64,000 nucleotides of DNA from contig NZ_CP096247.1 of NCBI RefSeq assembly GCF_023204875.1, forward strand, positions 2,852,001 to 2,916,000. The letters are read 5' to 3'. Shown here in pieces: positions 43,024 to 52,458 of this stretch (within the stretch, counting starts at the first letter, position 1; each line of letters opens with the position of its first letter). A program made the position numbers and the translations under genes. The notes under the pieces are model-generated. The model had not been told where the DNA came from. It was given only the letters and a program-made list of their open reading frames with translations, and ran no database searches. This DNA comes from Prevotella sp. E15-22 (GTDB lineage: Bacteria; Bacteroidota; Bacteroidia; Bacteroidales; Bacteroidaceae).

Positions 43024-43058
43024 CAATGCACAATGAACAATGTACAATGTACAATGAA
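43024..43058. repeat. Heptad tandem repeat (CAATGNA)x5
   Basis: Five 7-bp units: CAATGCA, CAATGAA, CAATGTA, CAATGTA, CAATGAA. It lies 16 bp before the 22-bp array B, echoing the short repeats next to the arrays of elements 1 and 2. Confidence 0.85.
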
Positions 43059-43074
43059 CAAACGATGTGACGTT

Positions 43075-43181
43075 TGTTTCTCCCAAGGATACAGTTTGTT
43101 TCTATAATGGAAACACTTTATTTCGATAATGGATACAAAGTGTTTCCATAGGAGAAACAAAGTGTTTCCAACGTTGAAACA
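43075..43181. repeat. 22-bp palindromic tandem array B (five units)
   Basis: Units begin at 43075, 43097, 43119, 43141 and 43163, exact 22-bp period, each TGTTTC-N7-GAAACA or a one-to-two-base variant, with 3-nt spacers. A degenerate unit follows at 43196. The last four are nearly identical to array A at 10138-10222, 33 kb away. Confidence 0.9.
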
Positions 43182-43229
43182 ATTCGGAAACATTTTGTTT
43201 CCAATATTGAGAAATGACGGAAACAAAAA

Positions 43230-43258
43230 AGCTCCGAATCGCATGGCGACTCGGAGCT
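43230..43258 (-). terminator. Terminator after the OmpP1/FadL pseudogene
   Basis: AGCTCCGAATCGC (43230-43242) pairs with GCGACTCGGAGCT (43246-43258), one mismatch, 3-nt loop, with T6 following on the minus strand. Confidence 0.85.
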
Positions 43259-43305
43259 TGGTATAATGAACCCAAAAGGGCCTTAAAATCAGCTTCCTAA
43301 GGGGA

Positions 43306-44327
43306 TTAGAACTTATAGTCGATGCCCAGACCAATGACGTGGTTGGTGCGCGAATAGACCTCCTTGGCCGACCAGGACGTGGCCTGATAGTTGGCCTGCT
43401 CCTTGGTGTAGTCGCTATAGATAGTGCAGAAATAGCCGGCGTTGAGGCGTACCTTCTCGCTGATGTTCCAGGCGCCACCCAGACCAAACGACCAGCTGTC
43501 GCAGGCAAACGAGGTGTTGCTCTGATAGTCGTCGTCCAGTCCGTAGTCGGTACGCTGGCCACCACACGAGATGGTGAACTTATCGTTGATGTCGTACTCA
43601 ACGCCCAGCAGATACTCATCGGTGCCGTGGGTCAGGTTCTTCTGGCGGTCGCCAGCCATCTTGGCGTGCTTGTCGTCGAAGTTATGATACTCGAGGGTGG
43701 CACGCAACTGGGGCGTGAGCTCGTAGCCCAGGGCAATAGACATGAGGGCAGGCATGTCGTAGCGCGTCTTGGCGCCATCCTCATAGGGAGCCACCTTGTC
43801 GGCAAACTGCGCCAGGGCATCGGCACCCATCATCGTAGCCGATAGTTCCTTGGTGTCGTTCTCAGTATTGATCTTGGTACGGAACTCATAGCGCAGGGCA
43901 ACGGTGAGTGGTCCCTCACGATAGTCGAAGCTGACGATAGGCGTGAAGCCCCAACCCTTCTGCAGGCAGTCGAGCTGCAGGTCGATGAGTTGCTGACTGC
44001 CCATTGCAGGAACAGAGCAGGAACAATGGGGGCCGACGCCCTACCAGGGTATTTCTTGTTGAAAAAGTCGGGAGCAGTAGCATCGCCCGTCAACTCAATA
44101 TCGCGGTTCTGCCAGGGCTTCTGGAAGTTGAGCGACAGTTGCCAGCCCTCGTGTCCCCATGCCAAACCAGCAGGGTTACTGAACGTGGCATCGATATCAA
44201 ACGAGGCTCCACGAGCCATCATACGGTCGAAAGCAATGTGATAGTTTGTGTTGGTCATCAGGCCTCCAGCCTTGATGTTGAGTGCCATGCAAAGCATAGC
44301 AACGATGAGAATAGAAATTTTCTTCAT
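43306..44327 (-). pseudogene. Broken OmpP1/FadL/TodX-family outer-membrane protein gene
   Basis: Two minus-strand frames belong to one gene. The first (44327 down to about 44000) has a signal peptide and the FadL-like N-terminus (GGLMTNTNYHIAFDRMMARG, FSNPAGLAWGHEGWQLS). The second (from about 44004 to 43306) continues the barrel from LDCLQKGWGFTPIVSFDYR to the terminal NHVIGLGIDYKF. They are in different frames, and the middle of the barrel (roughly 80-100 residues by comparison with the family as I recall it) is missing. So a deletion with frameshift has probably inactivated it. Both promoter and terminator remain. Confidence 0.8.
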
Positions 44328-44352
44328 TGTATATATATGGTTTATCGGGGTG

Positions 44353-44360
44353 CAAAGTTA
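44353..44360 (-). promoter_or_regulatory. Promoter -7 element (TAACTTTG) of the OmpP1/FadL pseudogene
   Basis: TAACTTTG on the minus strand, 25 bp before the start codon at 44327. Confidence 0.6.
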
Positions 44361-44460
44361 CAAAAATATTCGCATAAAGACGTGGTTTTGATGATAAAAA
44401 TGCGGAAATAGAACAATATTTTGTATGTATAAAGAAAAGACATACATATATATACAGTAA

Positions 44461-44549
44461 TGGCCATCCACCTTCCCAGGCAGATGGCCAAACGAAAAAT
44501 GCTATGATATTCTATATCCTTTTGTGTTGGATTAGACTTTGCAAAGTTA
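44461..44549 (-). other. Possible small transcription unit: -7 element plus hairpin
   Basis: The gap 44328-44675 holds a second minus-strand TAACTTTG (44542-44549) followed about 50 bp later by a perfect 8-bp stem (TGGCCATC at 44461-44468, GATGGCCA at 44483-44490). No open frame of note lies between. It may be a small RNA or a leader; no covariance can be tested here. Confidence 0.35.
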
Positions 44550-44594
44550 CACCATATTATATATAATGAATGGTCTGACACACTAAAAAACAGA

Positions 44595-44633
44595 CGCAAA
44601 GCGTTGCGCATTCAGGATTTTTTTGTATATTTG
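44595..44633 (+). promoter_or_regulatory. Promoter and possible operator of the esterase gene
   Basis: TATATTTG (44626-44633) is the -7 element, and TTG at 44604-44606 lies 19 bp upstream. CGCAA-AGCG-TTGCG (44595-44608) is an inverted repeat overlapping that -33 element, with the same half-site as the LacI-type operator at 37612. Confidence 0.6.
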
Positions 44634-44675
44634 CGCCCGATAAAACAAAAACTATAAATAACAATCCATTGAAGT

Positions 44676-45482
44676 ATGAAACACGTTTTTCATTTAATGA
44701 CAGCGGCATTGCTGCTACTTGCGAGTGGCACACAGGCACAGACCGCAAGGGAATTTACCCTGAACCTGACCCAAGACGGCAAGGCACAGATGGTGTGCTT
44801 CCTGCCACAGACACCCAACGGAAAAGCCATTATGGGTATTCCTGGCGGTGGCTACTCTATGTTATCGAACACCCATGAGGGAACGCTGGCCCACGAATGG
44901 CTGAACAAGCAGGGCATTGCCTATTTCGTGGTGAACTACCGACTGCCCAATGGCGACCGCAGCATACCCATGAGCGATGTGGAGAAAGGTATCCGCATTG
45001 TGCGCGACTCGGCCCAGACCTGGGGCATCAACCCCGATAAGGTGGGCATCATGGGCTTCTCGGCCGGCGGCCACCTGGCATCGGTCATCTCGACACACTC
45101 GCCCAAGGAGGTGCGCCCTAACTTCTCAATTCTGTTCTATCCCGTTATCTCGATGGACGAGAACGTGAGTCATAAGTGGTCGTGCAAGAACTTCCTGGGC
45201 GAAGAGGGACAGAAAGATGCTGCCCTGGTGCACGACTTCTCGACACAGAACGCTGTGAAGAAAGGCGAGACGCCCCCTGCCATCATCATCATGTCGACCG
45301 ACGACAACCTGGTGCCGCCAGTGACCAACGGTCTGGAATACTATAAGGCCATGAAGGAGGCAGGCAACGAGTGCGCCATGATGATCTATCCCAACGGCGG
45401 CCACGGCTATGGCTTCGGCCCTTGGTTCAAATACCACGACGAGATGCTGGCCACGCTTGGCAAATGGCTGAACGCACGATAA
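44676..45482 (+). CDS. Secreted alpha/beta-hydrolase esterase
   Basis: A 268-aa enzyme with signal peptide (1-22). The oxyanion region is GIPGGGYSML, the nucleophile S129 lies in GFSAGGHLA, and the acid and base lie in MSTDDNLVPP and PNGGHGYGF. It resembles acetyl-esterases or xylan esterases of the BD-FAE type. It is encoded convergently to the xylan-degrading operon and shares a terminator with it, so deacetylation of xylan fragments is a reasonable inference. A promoter lies at 44604-44633. Confidence 0.88.
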   Translation: MKHVFHLMTAALLLLASGTQAQTAREFTLNLTQDGKAQMVCFLPQTPNGKAIMGIPGGGYSMLSNTHEGTLAHEWLNKQGIAYFVVNYRLPNGDRSIPMSDVEKGIRIVRDSAQTWGINPDKVGIMGFSAGGHLASVISTHSPKEVRPNFSILFYPVISMDENVSHKWSCKNFLGEEGQKDAALVHDFSTQNAVKKGETPPAIIIMSTDDNLVPPVTNGLEYYKAMKEAGNECAMMIYPNGGHGYGFGPWFKYHDEMLATLGKWLNAR

Positions 45483-45485
45483 ACA

Positions 45486-45530
45486 AAAAGAAATCCTGAA
45501 AAGCAAAACGCCTTTCAGGATTTCTTTTTA
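45486..45530. terminator. Bidirectional terminator between esterase and GH43 genes
   Basis: AAAAAGAAATCCTGAAA pairs with TTTCAGGATTTCTTTTT (45514-45530). It lies between convergent genes and has T-runs on both strands. Confidence 0.9.
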
Positions 45531-45542
45531 TGAATGTATCGT

Positions 45543-47651
45543 TTAGAGGTGCCACTCGTCCTGCCAACGAACAACGGGCTTGCCGTTCTCAAACTCGATG
45601 GGCAGCCAGATGTAACGGGCATCAATGGGATGACGCGGACGCCAGATGTCGGCCATAAAGATGTGACGACCATCGTCGAGTGTGAGCACATAGGTGCTCT
45701 GGCCGTCGAAGGTCTTGTCGGCCTTCGGACCACGACAGGGGTTAGGATGCTGCTTCCAGGGTCCCCAGATGCTGGGAGCCGAGAACATGCGAGCCTCGTT
45801 GGGAGCCCAGCCTGTGCAGCCTGAGGTGATCATCCAATAGGTGCCATTGTGCTTGAAGATGGCAGGGGCCTCATTCTGTCCGCCAGGAGCCACACGGGTG
45901 TAGCGGCCTGTATGGTGCAGATAGTCGTCGGTGAGCTCGGCAATATGCAGCGTGAGGTTCTCTTCCGACGAGAAGATATGATAGGCCTTGCCATCATCGT
46001 CGATATAGAGGGTCATATCGCGCGACATCTGACCAGTGGCGAAGTCGCGCTTCAGGATAAGTCCTTGGTCAACGGCCTTGCGCCAGGTGGGTGTCCACCA
46101 CTCCTTGAAGTTGTTCTCGTTCAGGGTGTCGGCAGTGGCAATGTCGTTCTTATTGAACTCCACAGGCCAGGTGCCTGCATCGGCACGCTGAGAATAGAGG
46201 AACTTATAGGGGCCTTCAGGACGGTCGGCCACAGCCACACCATAGCGGGCAGCATCGTAGCCACGGCCCTTCATCTCGAGATGGAACCACATGCAGAACT
46301 TCTTCGTTACAGGATTATAGATCACCTTGGGGCGCTCCAGGATACAGCCACGCTCAATGTCGTGACCACGCTCGTTGCTCACGCTGAGTGCCACGCCACA
46401 GTTGCGCCAGTTGACCAGATCCTTCGAGGCATAGCACATCACACCCACCAGGGCATCGCTGGTGCGCTCGCTCTTGTGCTCGCCAAACCAATAGTAGGTG
46501 TCGCCATATTTCATCACGCCACCACCATGGGCGTTGATGTGGCGACCCGTATCGTCGCGCCACAGCTCGCCAGAGCGAATGGTCTTCTGCTTTTTGCGTG
46601 CCTGCTGGTCGTTCCAATACTGCTCCAGGCGCTTGGCCTCGGCCTTGGTGATGTGGATAACAGAGCCGTGCTTGGGCGATACGAAGTTGGTCATCTTCAT
46701 CTTTCCCTCGCCAAAGCGGCCCAGAGGCTTGAAGGTCTTGAAGTCGGAGGTCTCGACAAAACCGAAGTTATTGGGACGGATGGTATAGATGTCGTACATC
46801 ACCACCCATTTCTTCTCGCCTATGCGCTTCCATACGTTGGGTGCCTCGCAGCCAGTGCGCTCTGTGTCAATCTGCTCGGCATGGTAATCGTCGAAGTGGT
46901 TGATACGGTCGCTGATCATATACTTGATGCCGCCAGGGTTCTCCTGCGACACGTAGGTCATGAAATAGCGGCCATCGGGCATGGGGCAGATATCAGCATC
47001 GAGCACTTGGATAGAGGTATCAGGATACTCAAAGAGCAGTTGTGGCTCAGTCTCGAGCGTAGTAAAATCCTCGTTGGCATAGCTATAGTAGAGCTTGGTG
47101 CGGCCACCTGCCTTCTGACGGATGGTGAAATAAACCATCGGTTTGCCCACGGCAGGGTCCCAAATGGTTTGAGGAGCCCAGGCACAAGCCACCTCACCAA
47201 ACTTCTCAGGGAAGAGTTTATCGATGCGGGCCACATGGTGTGTCCAGTGGATAAGGTCGTCTGAAGCCATCAACACCAAGCCGCGGTTGTTGCCCCAGCC
47301 AAACTCGTCGGGGCGCTCCCACTGGGTGGTGCGGATGCCCTTCTGCTTGCCAAAGATATGGAGGTCGGTCATGGCAATATAGAACTTGCCATTGGGCGCA
47401 CGATAGATATGCGGATCGCGGATGCCATGCTGCTCGGCGATAGAGTCGCCTGAGATGATGGGCTCAGCGTTGTTGACGGCCGTAAAGGTATAGCCATCGT
47501 AGCTGATGGCCATGAACAAGCCGTGGGTGGGGTCACTAAAGTAGGTGAAGAGATAGGCGCCCATATCCTTCTCGGTGAGCGCACGCTTGGGTTTCGCCGC
47601 TGCCGACAGGGTCATGAGTGCGACAAGAATCAATAAAAGTGTTCGTTTCAT
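45543..47651 (-). CDS. Two-module glycoside hydrolase family 43 enzyme
   Basis: A 702-aa secreted protein (signal peptide 1-19) made of two five-bladed GH43 domains. Module 1 (about 28-330) begins GAYLFTYFSDPTHGLFMA and has HGIRDPHIYRAPNG with a candidate catalytic Asp. Module 2 (about 365-695) has the pattern NAHGGGVMKYGDTYYWFGEH. GH43 enzymes are beta-xylosidases or arabinofuranosidases; joining two modules suggests two linkages cut in one protein. It is the last gene of the xylan operon. Confidence 0.9.
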   Translation of the reverse strand: MKRTLLLILVALMTLSAAAKPKRALTEKDMGAYLFTYFSDPTHGLFMAISYDGYTFTAVNNAEPIISGDSIAEQHGIRDPHIYRAPNGKFYIAMTDLHIFGKQKGIRTTQWERPDEFGWGNNRGLVLMASDDLIHWTHHVARIDKLFPEKFGEVACAWAPQTIWDPAVGKPMVYFTIRQKAGGRTKLYYSYANEDFTTLETEPQLLFEYPDTSIQVLDADICPMPDGRYFMTYVSQENPGGIKYMISDRINHFDDYHAEQIDTERTGCEAPNVWKRIGEKKWVVMYDIYTIRPNNFGFVETSDFKTFKPLGRFGEGKMKMTNFVSPKHGSVIHITKAEAKRLEQYWNDQQARKKQKTIRSGELWRDDTGRHINAHGGGVMKYGDTYYWFGEHKSERTSDALVGVMCYASKDLVNWRNCGVALSVSNERGHDIERGCILERPKVIYNPVTKKFCMWFHLEMKGRGYDAARYGVAVADRPEGPYKFLYSQRADAGTWPVEFNKNDIATADTLNENNFKEWWTPTWRKAVDQGLILKRDFATGQMSRDMTLYIDDDGKAYHIFSSEENLTLHIAELTDDYLHHTGRYTRVAPGGQNEAPAIFKHNGTYWMITSGCTGWAPNEARMFSAPSIWGPWKQHPNPCRGPKADKTFDGQSTYVLTLDDGRHIFMADIWRPRHPIDARYIWLPIEFENGKPVVRWQDEWHL

Positions 47652-47659
47652 TTGAATAG

Positions 47660-48652
47660 TTATAGTTTAATAATCAGTTTATCGCCACTGAGGTCCACCT
47701 CAAAGAGATGGGGAATACGCACCGTACGACCACGGTCGTCCTTGGAATGGTGGTGAACAGACATCATCCACTGGCCATCGAAACGCTGAAAGAGCATGGA
47801 ATGGCCATAGCCTGGAGGGGTGATTGGCTCTGGTTCCTGAACCCAAGGACCATCGAGAGTGCCACTCTCTGAATAGGCCACGCCCTGGGTATAGACGTCG
47901 AAGACCCATGAGGTCCAAAGCATACCCAAGCGACCAGTGCCTGTACGGAAGAGGTAAGGCCCATCGGTCACCTTGTTCCAGGTAATCTCGCCCTTGTCGT
48001 TCTTCTCGCGACTCCATGGTGAGTCGCTGGCACGGAAGAGCACCTTTGGTTCGCCAATGGTGCCACTGAGGTCGGGCTTAAGCTCTATCTTTTCCATCGT
48101 GCCATTCCAGTTCTGCAGCCACTCGCCACAGAAAACCATATAGGGTTTGCCGTCCTTATCCTTCCAATAGGTGCCATCGAGTGTAGGACGATTGGCTGGC
48201 AGATAGGTGGCATCGCCAAAGGCACGATAGGGTCCCATGGGACTATCAGCACGGAGCACCTGCGAGGCACGGCGCTCAATGGCATTGCCGCGAACGGTGT
48301 CGATGATGACAGCCTGATTGGTGAACGTGGCGAAATAATAATACCAGCCATCGCCCGTCTGGTGCAGCTCGGCCGCCCATATCATGGGGCGCGCTCCCAT
48401 CCACGAGTCGGCCTCGAACTCTGTCACACGCATGGGGCCTTCCCACAGTTTCAAGTCGGCCGAGCGCCACATCATGCCGCCCGTGCCTGTCATATAATAC
48501 ATCTTCGTTTTCTGGTCGGCCAGAATAGCTGGGTCACTCAGTCGTATAGAGTCCAGCGGCACATTCTTCCTCACACGCATGCCACGCTGGGCAGAGACAG
48601 TTGTCAGGCCAATGGCCATAAGACAGCCCATCACGAAAAGGATTCTTCTCAT
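47660..48652 (-). CDS. Glycoside hydrolase family 43 enzyme
   Basis: A 330-aa secreted single-domain GH43 enzyme (signal peptide 1-21). The first blade holds IRLSDPAILADQKTKMYYMT with the catalytic-base Asp, and IWAAELHQTGDGWYYYF carries the typical E-L-H segment. Xylosidase or arabinofuranosidase activity is likely, the exact linkage unknown. It lies 8 nt before the double-GH43 gene and 5 nt after the GH3 gene. Confidence 0.9.
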   Translation of the reverse strand: MRRILFVMGCLMAIGLTTVSAQRGMRVRKNVPLDSIRLSDPAILADQKTKMYYMTGTGGMMWRSADLKLWEGPMRVTEFEADSWMGARPMIWAAELHQTGDGWYYYFATFTNQAVIIDTVRGNAIERRASQVLRADSPMGPYRAFGDATYLPANRPTLDGTYWKDKDGKPYMVFCGEWLQNWNGTMEKIELKPDLSGTIGEPKVLFRASDSPWSREKNDKGEITWNKVTDGPYLFRTGTGRLGMLWTSWVFDVYTQGVAYSESGTLDGPWVQEPEPITPPGYGHSMLFQRFDGQWMMSVHHHSKDDRGRTVRIPHLFEVDLSGDKLIIKL

Positions 48653-48657
48653 TGTTT

Positions 48658-51285
48658 TTACAGTTTTGCATTAATCTTTAACAGAGCGCTGTCGGCACTC
48701 GACGAGCCTACCATCAACTGATACTGGCCTGGCACAAAGCGCATGGTGTTGGTCTGAGCATCCCAGCTCTCCAACTGCTTTTTGGGCAGGGTGATGGTAA
48801 CGGTGCGCGTCTGGCCTGCCTTCAGACTCACCTGCTGATAGCCGCAGAGGGTCTTCATCGGACCTTCCTTATCGGCTGTACGACGGAAATAGACCTGGGC
48901 AGTCTCTGTGCCGTCCACCCTGCCAGTGTTCTTCAACGTGAAAGTGAGAGCAACGGCATCGCCCTTCACCTTGACAATGGGTTTCGAGAACGCGAACGTG
49001 GTGTAGCTCAAGCCATGGCCGAAGGGGAACAGGGGCTCGCCAGTGAAATAGCGATAGGTGCGATTCTTCATCGTGTAGTCGAGGAAGTCGGGCAGGTCGT
49101 CGGTACTCTTATAGAACGTCACAGGCAACTTACCACTGGGGTTATAGCGGCCCGTCAGGACATCGGCCAAGGCCGTGCCACCCTGTTCGCCACCATACCA
49201 CCACTGAAGGATGGCATCACAGGTTTCAAGTTCGGGCACCATGGCCATGGCACCACCAGAGCAGTTGACAAAGACCACCTTCTTGCCTGCCTCGTGAAGC
49301 CAGCGCAGCACATCGCGCTGTGCCTGTGGCAGTTCGATACTGGTACGGTCGCCACCACGGAAACCTGCTTCGCTGACGCGCATCTCTTCGCCCTCCAGAC
49401 GGGGCGAGATGCCACCAATGAAGATGATGGTCTGGGCATCGCCCACCTGGGCCAGCAACTGCTGGGGCGTGGGGGCAGCCTTATGCTGGATGTCGAAGTT
49501 GAGGGCACCATAGCCCGACTCCTGCACATAGTCAATCTGTATGCGATAGTGCTGGCCGGCCTTCACCTGCAGTTCCTTCTGACCGTTCTGGATGCGCTGG
49601 CGGGCCTGCCACATGTTCACGAGTGTGTCGCCATTGACCAGCAAACGTATCTTATCGTCGCCACCAACAGTGAAGATGAGGGTCTCATCGCGAGTGGGAA
49701 TGAGGGTGCCGTCAAGGCGTGCCGAGAAGTTTTCGAGGTTGACACCAGGCGCAAAGACGGTGTTACCACCATTGCTCAACTTGACGGGCTCAGTGAGGGT
49801 GACGGTGGCAGCGGGGGTGCCTGTCATCTCTGTATTATTATAATAGGTGGCCTGCATGCCCTGGTTGCCCAGAGGGGCCTTGATCTCGCCAAAGCGACTC
49901 TCAATGCTTTCGTTACGAGTCAAGCCGCAGCCCAGCACATAAGGCACATTGCCCAGCTGTTGGCGGATGCCCTCGAGGGCAGTGACGGTCTTAGTGGGAT
50001 AGCCTGAGTAGTTGCCCCACTGCATCACTGAGTCGTTGGCATTAGGTCCCATGACAAGGATTGAGGAAGGGGATACGGGTTGAGAACCTATAGGCAACAC
50101 ACCGTTGTTCTTCAGCAACACGATGCTCTTGCGTCCCATGTCGAGGGCCAGTTGCTTATGCGCTTTCGAAGCCACCACACTGGCAGGAATCTTGGTCCAC
50201 GACACGAGGGCATCATCGTCGAAGTCGCCCAACTCGAAGCGGGCGATGAGCAGGCGACGCAACGAGCGGTCGAGGTCGGCCTCCTTGATATCGCCACGGC
50301 TGACAGCCTCGGGCAGGTTTCTGTATTCAGAGCCACACTCCACATCGGTGCCAGCCAGCACGGCCTGGGCAGAGGCCTCAGGACTGTCCTTGGCAGTGTT
50401 GTGCCAACGGGGCAGGAAGTCGCGAATAGCACCACAGTCGCTGGTGATGAGTCCCTTGAAGCCCCACTCCTCGCGAAGTATCTGCTGCTCGTAGCGGGTT
50501 TGACTGCAACAGGGCTGACCGTCAATGCGCTGGTAGGCGCACATCACCTCGGCCACCTCGCCTTCCTGCACCAGTGACTTAAAGGCGGGCAGATAGGTCT
50601 CCCACAGGTCGCGCTCGGGCAGGTCCTCCACATTGAACGTATGGCGGTTCCACTCTGGTCCGCTATGCACGGCGAAGTGCTTGGCACAGGCCAACAGTTT
50701 TTTATAGGGATGAGGGGCCAGGGGAGATGGATCGGAGATTTGCTTGCCATCGTAGGTATAGCCCTGCAGGCCACGTACCACGGCCAGTCCCATCTTCGAC
50801 GTAAGGAACGGGTCCTCACCATAGGTCTCCTGGCCACGGCCCCAGCGTGGGTCACGGAAGATGTTGATGTTAGGGGTCCAGAACGACAGACTCTGATAGC
50901 GACGGATGTTGCCTGACTGCTTGGCCTGCTGTGCCTTTACACGGGCCTCATCGCTGACAGCCGTGAAGGCACGATGCAGAAGGGCATCGTCCCACGAGGC
51001 TGCCATAGCCATGGTGATGGGGAATACGGTGGCATAGCCATTGCGACCCACACCATGCAGGGCCTCGTTCCACCATTGGAACTGCGGCACGTTAAGACGG
51101 TCGATGGCAGGCGACACGTCCATCATTAGCTTCACTTTCTCGTCTAATGTCAATCGGCCCAACAGGTCGTCGGCACGCTGCTCGGCACTGAGTTTAGGGT
51201 TCTGATACGGCAAGGCTGCTGTCTGGGCCGACAGGGGCAGCACGAAGAGTGCAGCCAAGGTCGATAAAAGGAAAGGTCTTTTCAT
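48658..51285 (-). CDS. Glycoside hydrolase family 3 enzyme with PA14 insert
   Basis: An 875-aa secreted protein (signal peptide 1-21). The N-terminal barrel has the catalytic nucleophile D283 in LITSDCGAI and substrate motifs NIFRDPRWGRGQETYGEDP and KHFAVHSGPEWNRH. A PA14 domain is inserted at about 470-620 in the C-terminal alpha/beta sandwich, and a fibronectin-III-like domain ends the protein. This layout is typical of Bacteroidales beta-xylosidases and beta-glucosidases; the neighbours favour beta-xylosidase. Confidence 0.93.
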   Translation of the reverse strand: MKRPFLLSTLAALFVLPLSAQTAALPYQNPKLSAEQRADDLLGRLTLDEKVKLMMDVSPAIDRLNVPQFQWWNEALHGVGRNGYATVFPITMAMAASWDDALLHRAFTAVSDEARVKAQQAKQSGNIRRYQSLSFWTPNINIFRDPRWGRGQETYGEDPFLTSKMGLAVVRGLQGYTYDGKQISDPSPLAPHPYKKLLACAKHFAVHSGPEWNRHTFNVEDLPERDLWETYLPAFKSLVQEGEVAEVMCAYQRIDGQPCCSQTRYEQQILREEWGFKGLITSDCGAIRDFLPRWHNTAKDSPEASAQAVLAGTDVECGSEYRNLPEAVSRGDIKEADLDRSLRRLLIARFELGDFDDDALVSWTKIPASVVASKAHKQLALDMGRKSIVLLKNNGVLPIGSQPVSPSSILVMGPNANDSVMQWGNYSGYPTKTVTALEGIRQQLGNVPYVLGCGLTRNESIESRFGEIKAPLGNQGMQATYYNNTEMTGTPAATVTLTEPVKLSNGGNTVFAPGVNLENFSARLDGTLIPTRDETLIFTVGGDDKIRLLVNGDTLVNMWQARQRIQNGQKELQVKAGQHYRIQIDYVQESGYGALNFDIQHKAAPTPQQLLAQVGDAQTIIFIGGISPRLEGEEMRVSEAGFRGGDRTSIELPQAQRDVLRWLHEAGKKVVFVNCSGGAMAMVPELETCDAILQWWYGGEQGGTALADVLTGRYNPSGKLPVTFYKSTDDLPDFLDYTMKNRTYRYFTGEPLFPFGHGLSYTTFAFSKPIVKVKGDAVALTFTLKNTGRVDGTETAQVYFRRTADKEGPMKTLCGYQQVSLKAGQTRTVTITLPKKQLESWDAQTNTMRFVPGQYQLMVGSSSADSALLKINAKL

Positions 51286-51291
51286 TTTTAG

Positions 51292-52458
51292 TTATTTGAA
51301 TATCTTTTGTGCAAACATTGTCAGATAAATGCGCCAGTTGCGCCAGATGTGGCCACCGTCGTTCTCGTAATACTCATAGGGATAGCCCTTCTGGTCGAGG
51401 TATTTCCTCAGGTCTTTGTTCATCTGCATGAGGAAATCTTCCTTGCCGATGGCAATCCAATAGAGCTTTGGCTTTGAGTTGAACAGACGGGCCATCTGCT
51501 CGTCAAACTTCGCCTGACTGTCGGAACCGCCAAAGGCCATCCGTGTGGCTGCTGACTGCAGGCCGTAATAGTCGAAGGTATCGGGATAGAGACGAGAGAT
51601 GCCAAAGGTATGACCACCACCCATTGAGAGTCCTGTAACGGCACGACCTGAGCGTTTGGCAATGGTCTGATAATGCGAGTCAACGAAACGGACGATATCC
51701 ATAAAACTCTCTTCCATGGTGGCCTTGGCACCACGCTGGTTGAATGCATTGCCATCGGGCGTATACATGCCCTCGTGCCACCAACCGGGAGCGGCATTGC
51801 ACGTAGGATTACCATTAGGCATCACCACAATCATAGGTACGCATTTTCCCTCGGCAATGAGGTTGTCCATAATCTGAGAGGCTCGGCCCAGGTCGGCCCA
51901 AGCTGTCTCATCGCCACCATGTCCATGCAGCAGGTACATCACGGGGAAACGCTTCTTGCCATCATAGGCTGCAGGGAGATAGACGGTCATGCGGCGCTGC
52001 TGGCCCAGTGTAGGACTGTCGTACCAGACTCTGGAGAGAGTGCCATGAGGCACATTATTCACCTGATAAAGATGACCTTTATCATCGTTCGACTTCGAAA
52101 CGATGAAGATATTACTCAGCGTAGAGATGTCGCGGTTTACATAGCTGTTGGCGGGGTCGACAAAACGCTGGCCATCCACGGAAATGCTATAGGAGTAGAG
52201 TTCAGGATTAAGCGGCGAGGTGGTTACCGTCCACACACCATTGTCCTGCTTGTTCATCTCTAAGCGCTGGCTGCTGATTTCCTTGAAATCGCCATTGATG
52301 CTCACCCGCTGTGCCGTGGGGTCGTAGAAATTGAACGTCACCGAACCATCGGCATTCACGATAGGTGATTTCACTCTGGGACGTTGTCCCAACTGCTGCT
52401 GCGCCATGCTACCCAAAGCCATCAGACAGCAACTGGCAAATACGATTAATCTTTTCAT
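51292..52458 (-). CDS. CE1-type esterase with N-terminal carbohydrate-binding-like domain
   Basis: A 388-aa secreted enzyme (signal peptide 1-19). An E-set/CBM48-like domain (about 30-120) with VTFNFYDPTAQRVSINGDF precedes an esterase-D fold. The nucleophile is S278 in TGLSMGGGH, the acid D341 in IGKED and the base H370 in ENDGGHIW. Such enzymes remove acetyl or feruloyl groups from xylan. Its start overlaps the stop of the sensor gene by 4 nt, which ties enzyme and sensor into one operon. Confidence 0.92.
   Translation of the reverse strand: MKRLIVFASCCLMALGSMAQQQLGQRPRVKSPIVNADGSVTFNFYDPTAQRVSINGDFKEISSQRLEMNKQDNGVWTVTTSPLNPELYSYSISVDGQRFVDPANSYVNRDISTLSNIFIVSKSNDDKGHLYQVNNVPHGTLSRVWYDSPTLGQQRRMTVYLPAAYDGKKRFPVMYLLHGHGGDETAWADLGRASQIMDNLIAEGKCVPMIVVMPNGNPTCNAAPGWWHEGMYTPDGNAFNQRGAKATMEESFMDIVRFVDSHYQTIAKRSGRAVTGLSMGGGHTFGISRLYPDTFDYYGLQSAATRMAFGGSDSQAKFDEQMARLFNSKPKLYWIAIGKEDFLMQMNKDLRKYLDQKGYPYEYYENDGGHIWRNWRIYLTMFAQKIFK

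Noticed and set aside
45849..47264. Plus-strand open frame of 471 codons opposite the double GH43 gene
   Set aside because: Antisense to a full-length enzyme with recognisable domains; no signal or domain of its own.
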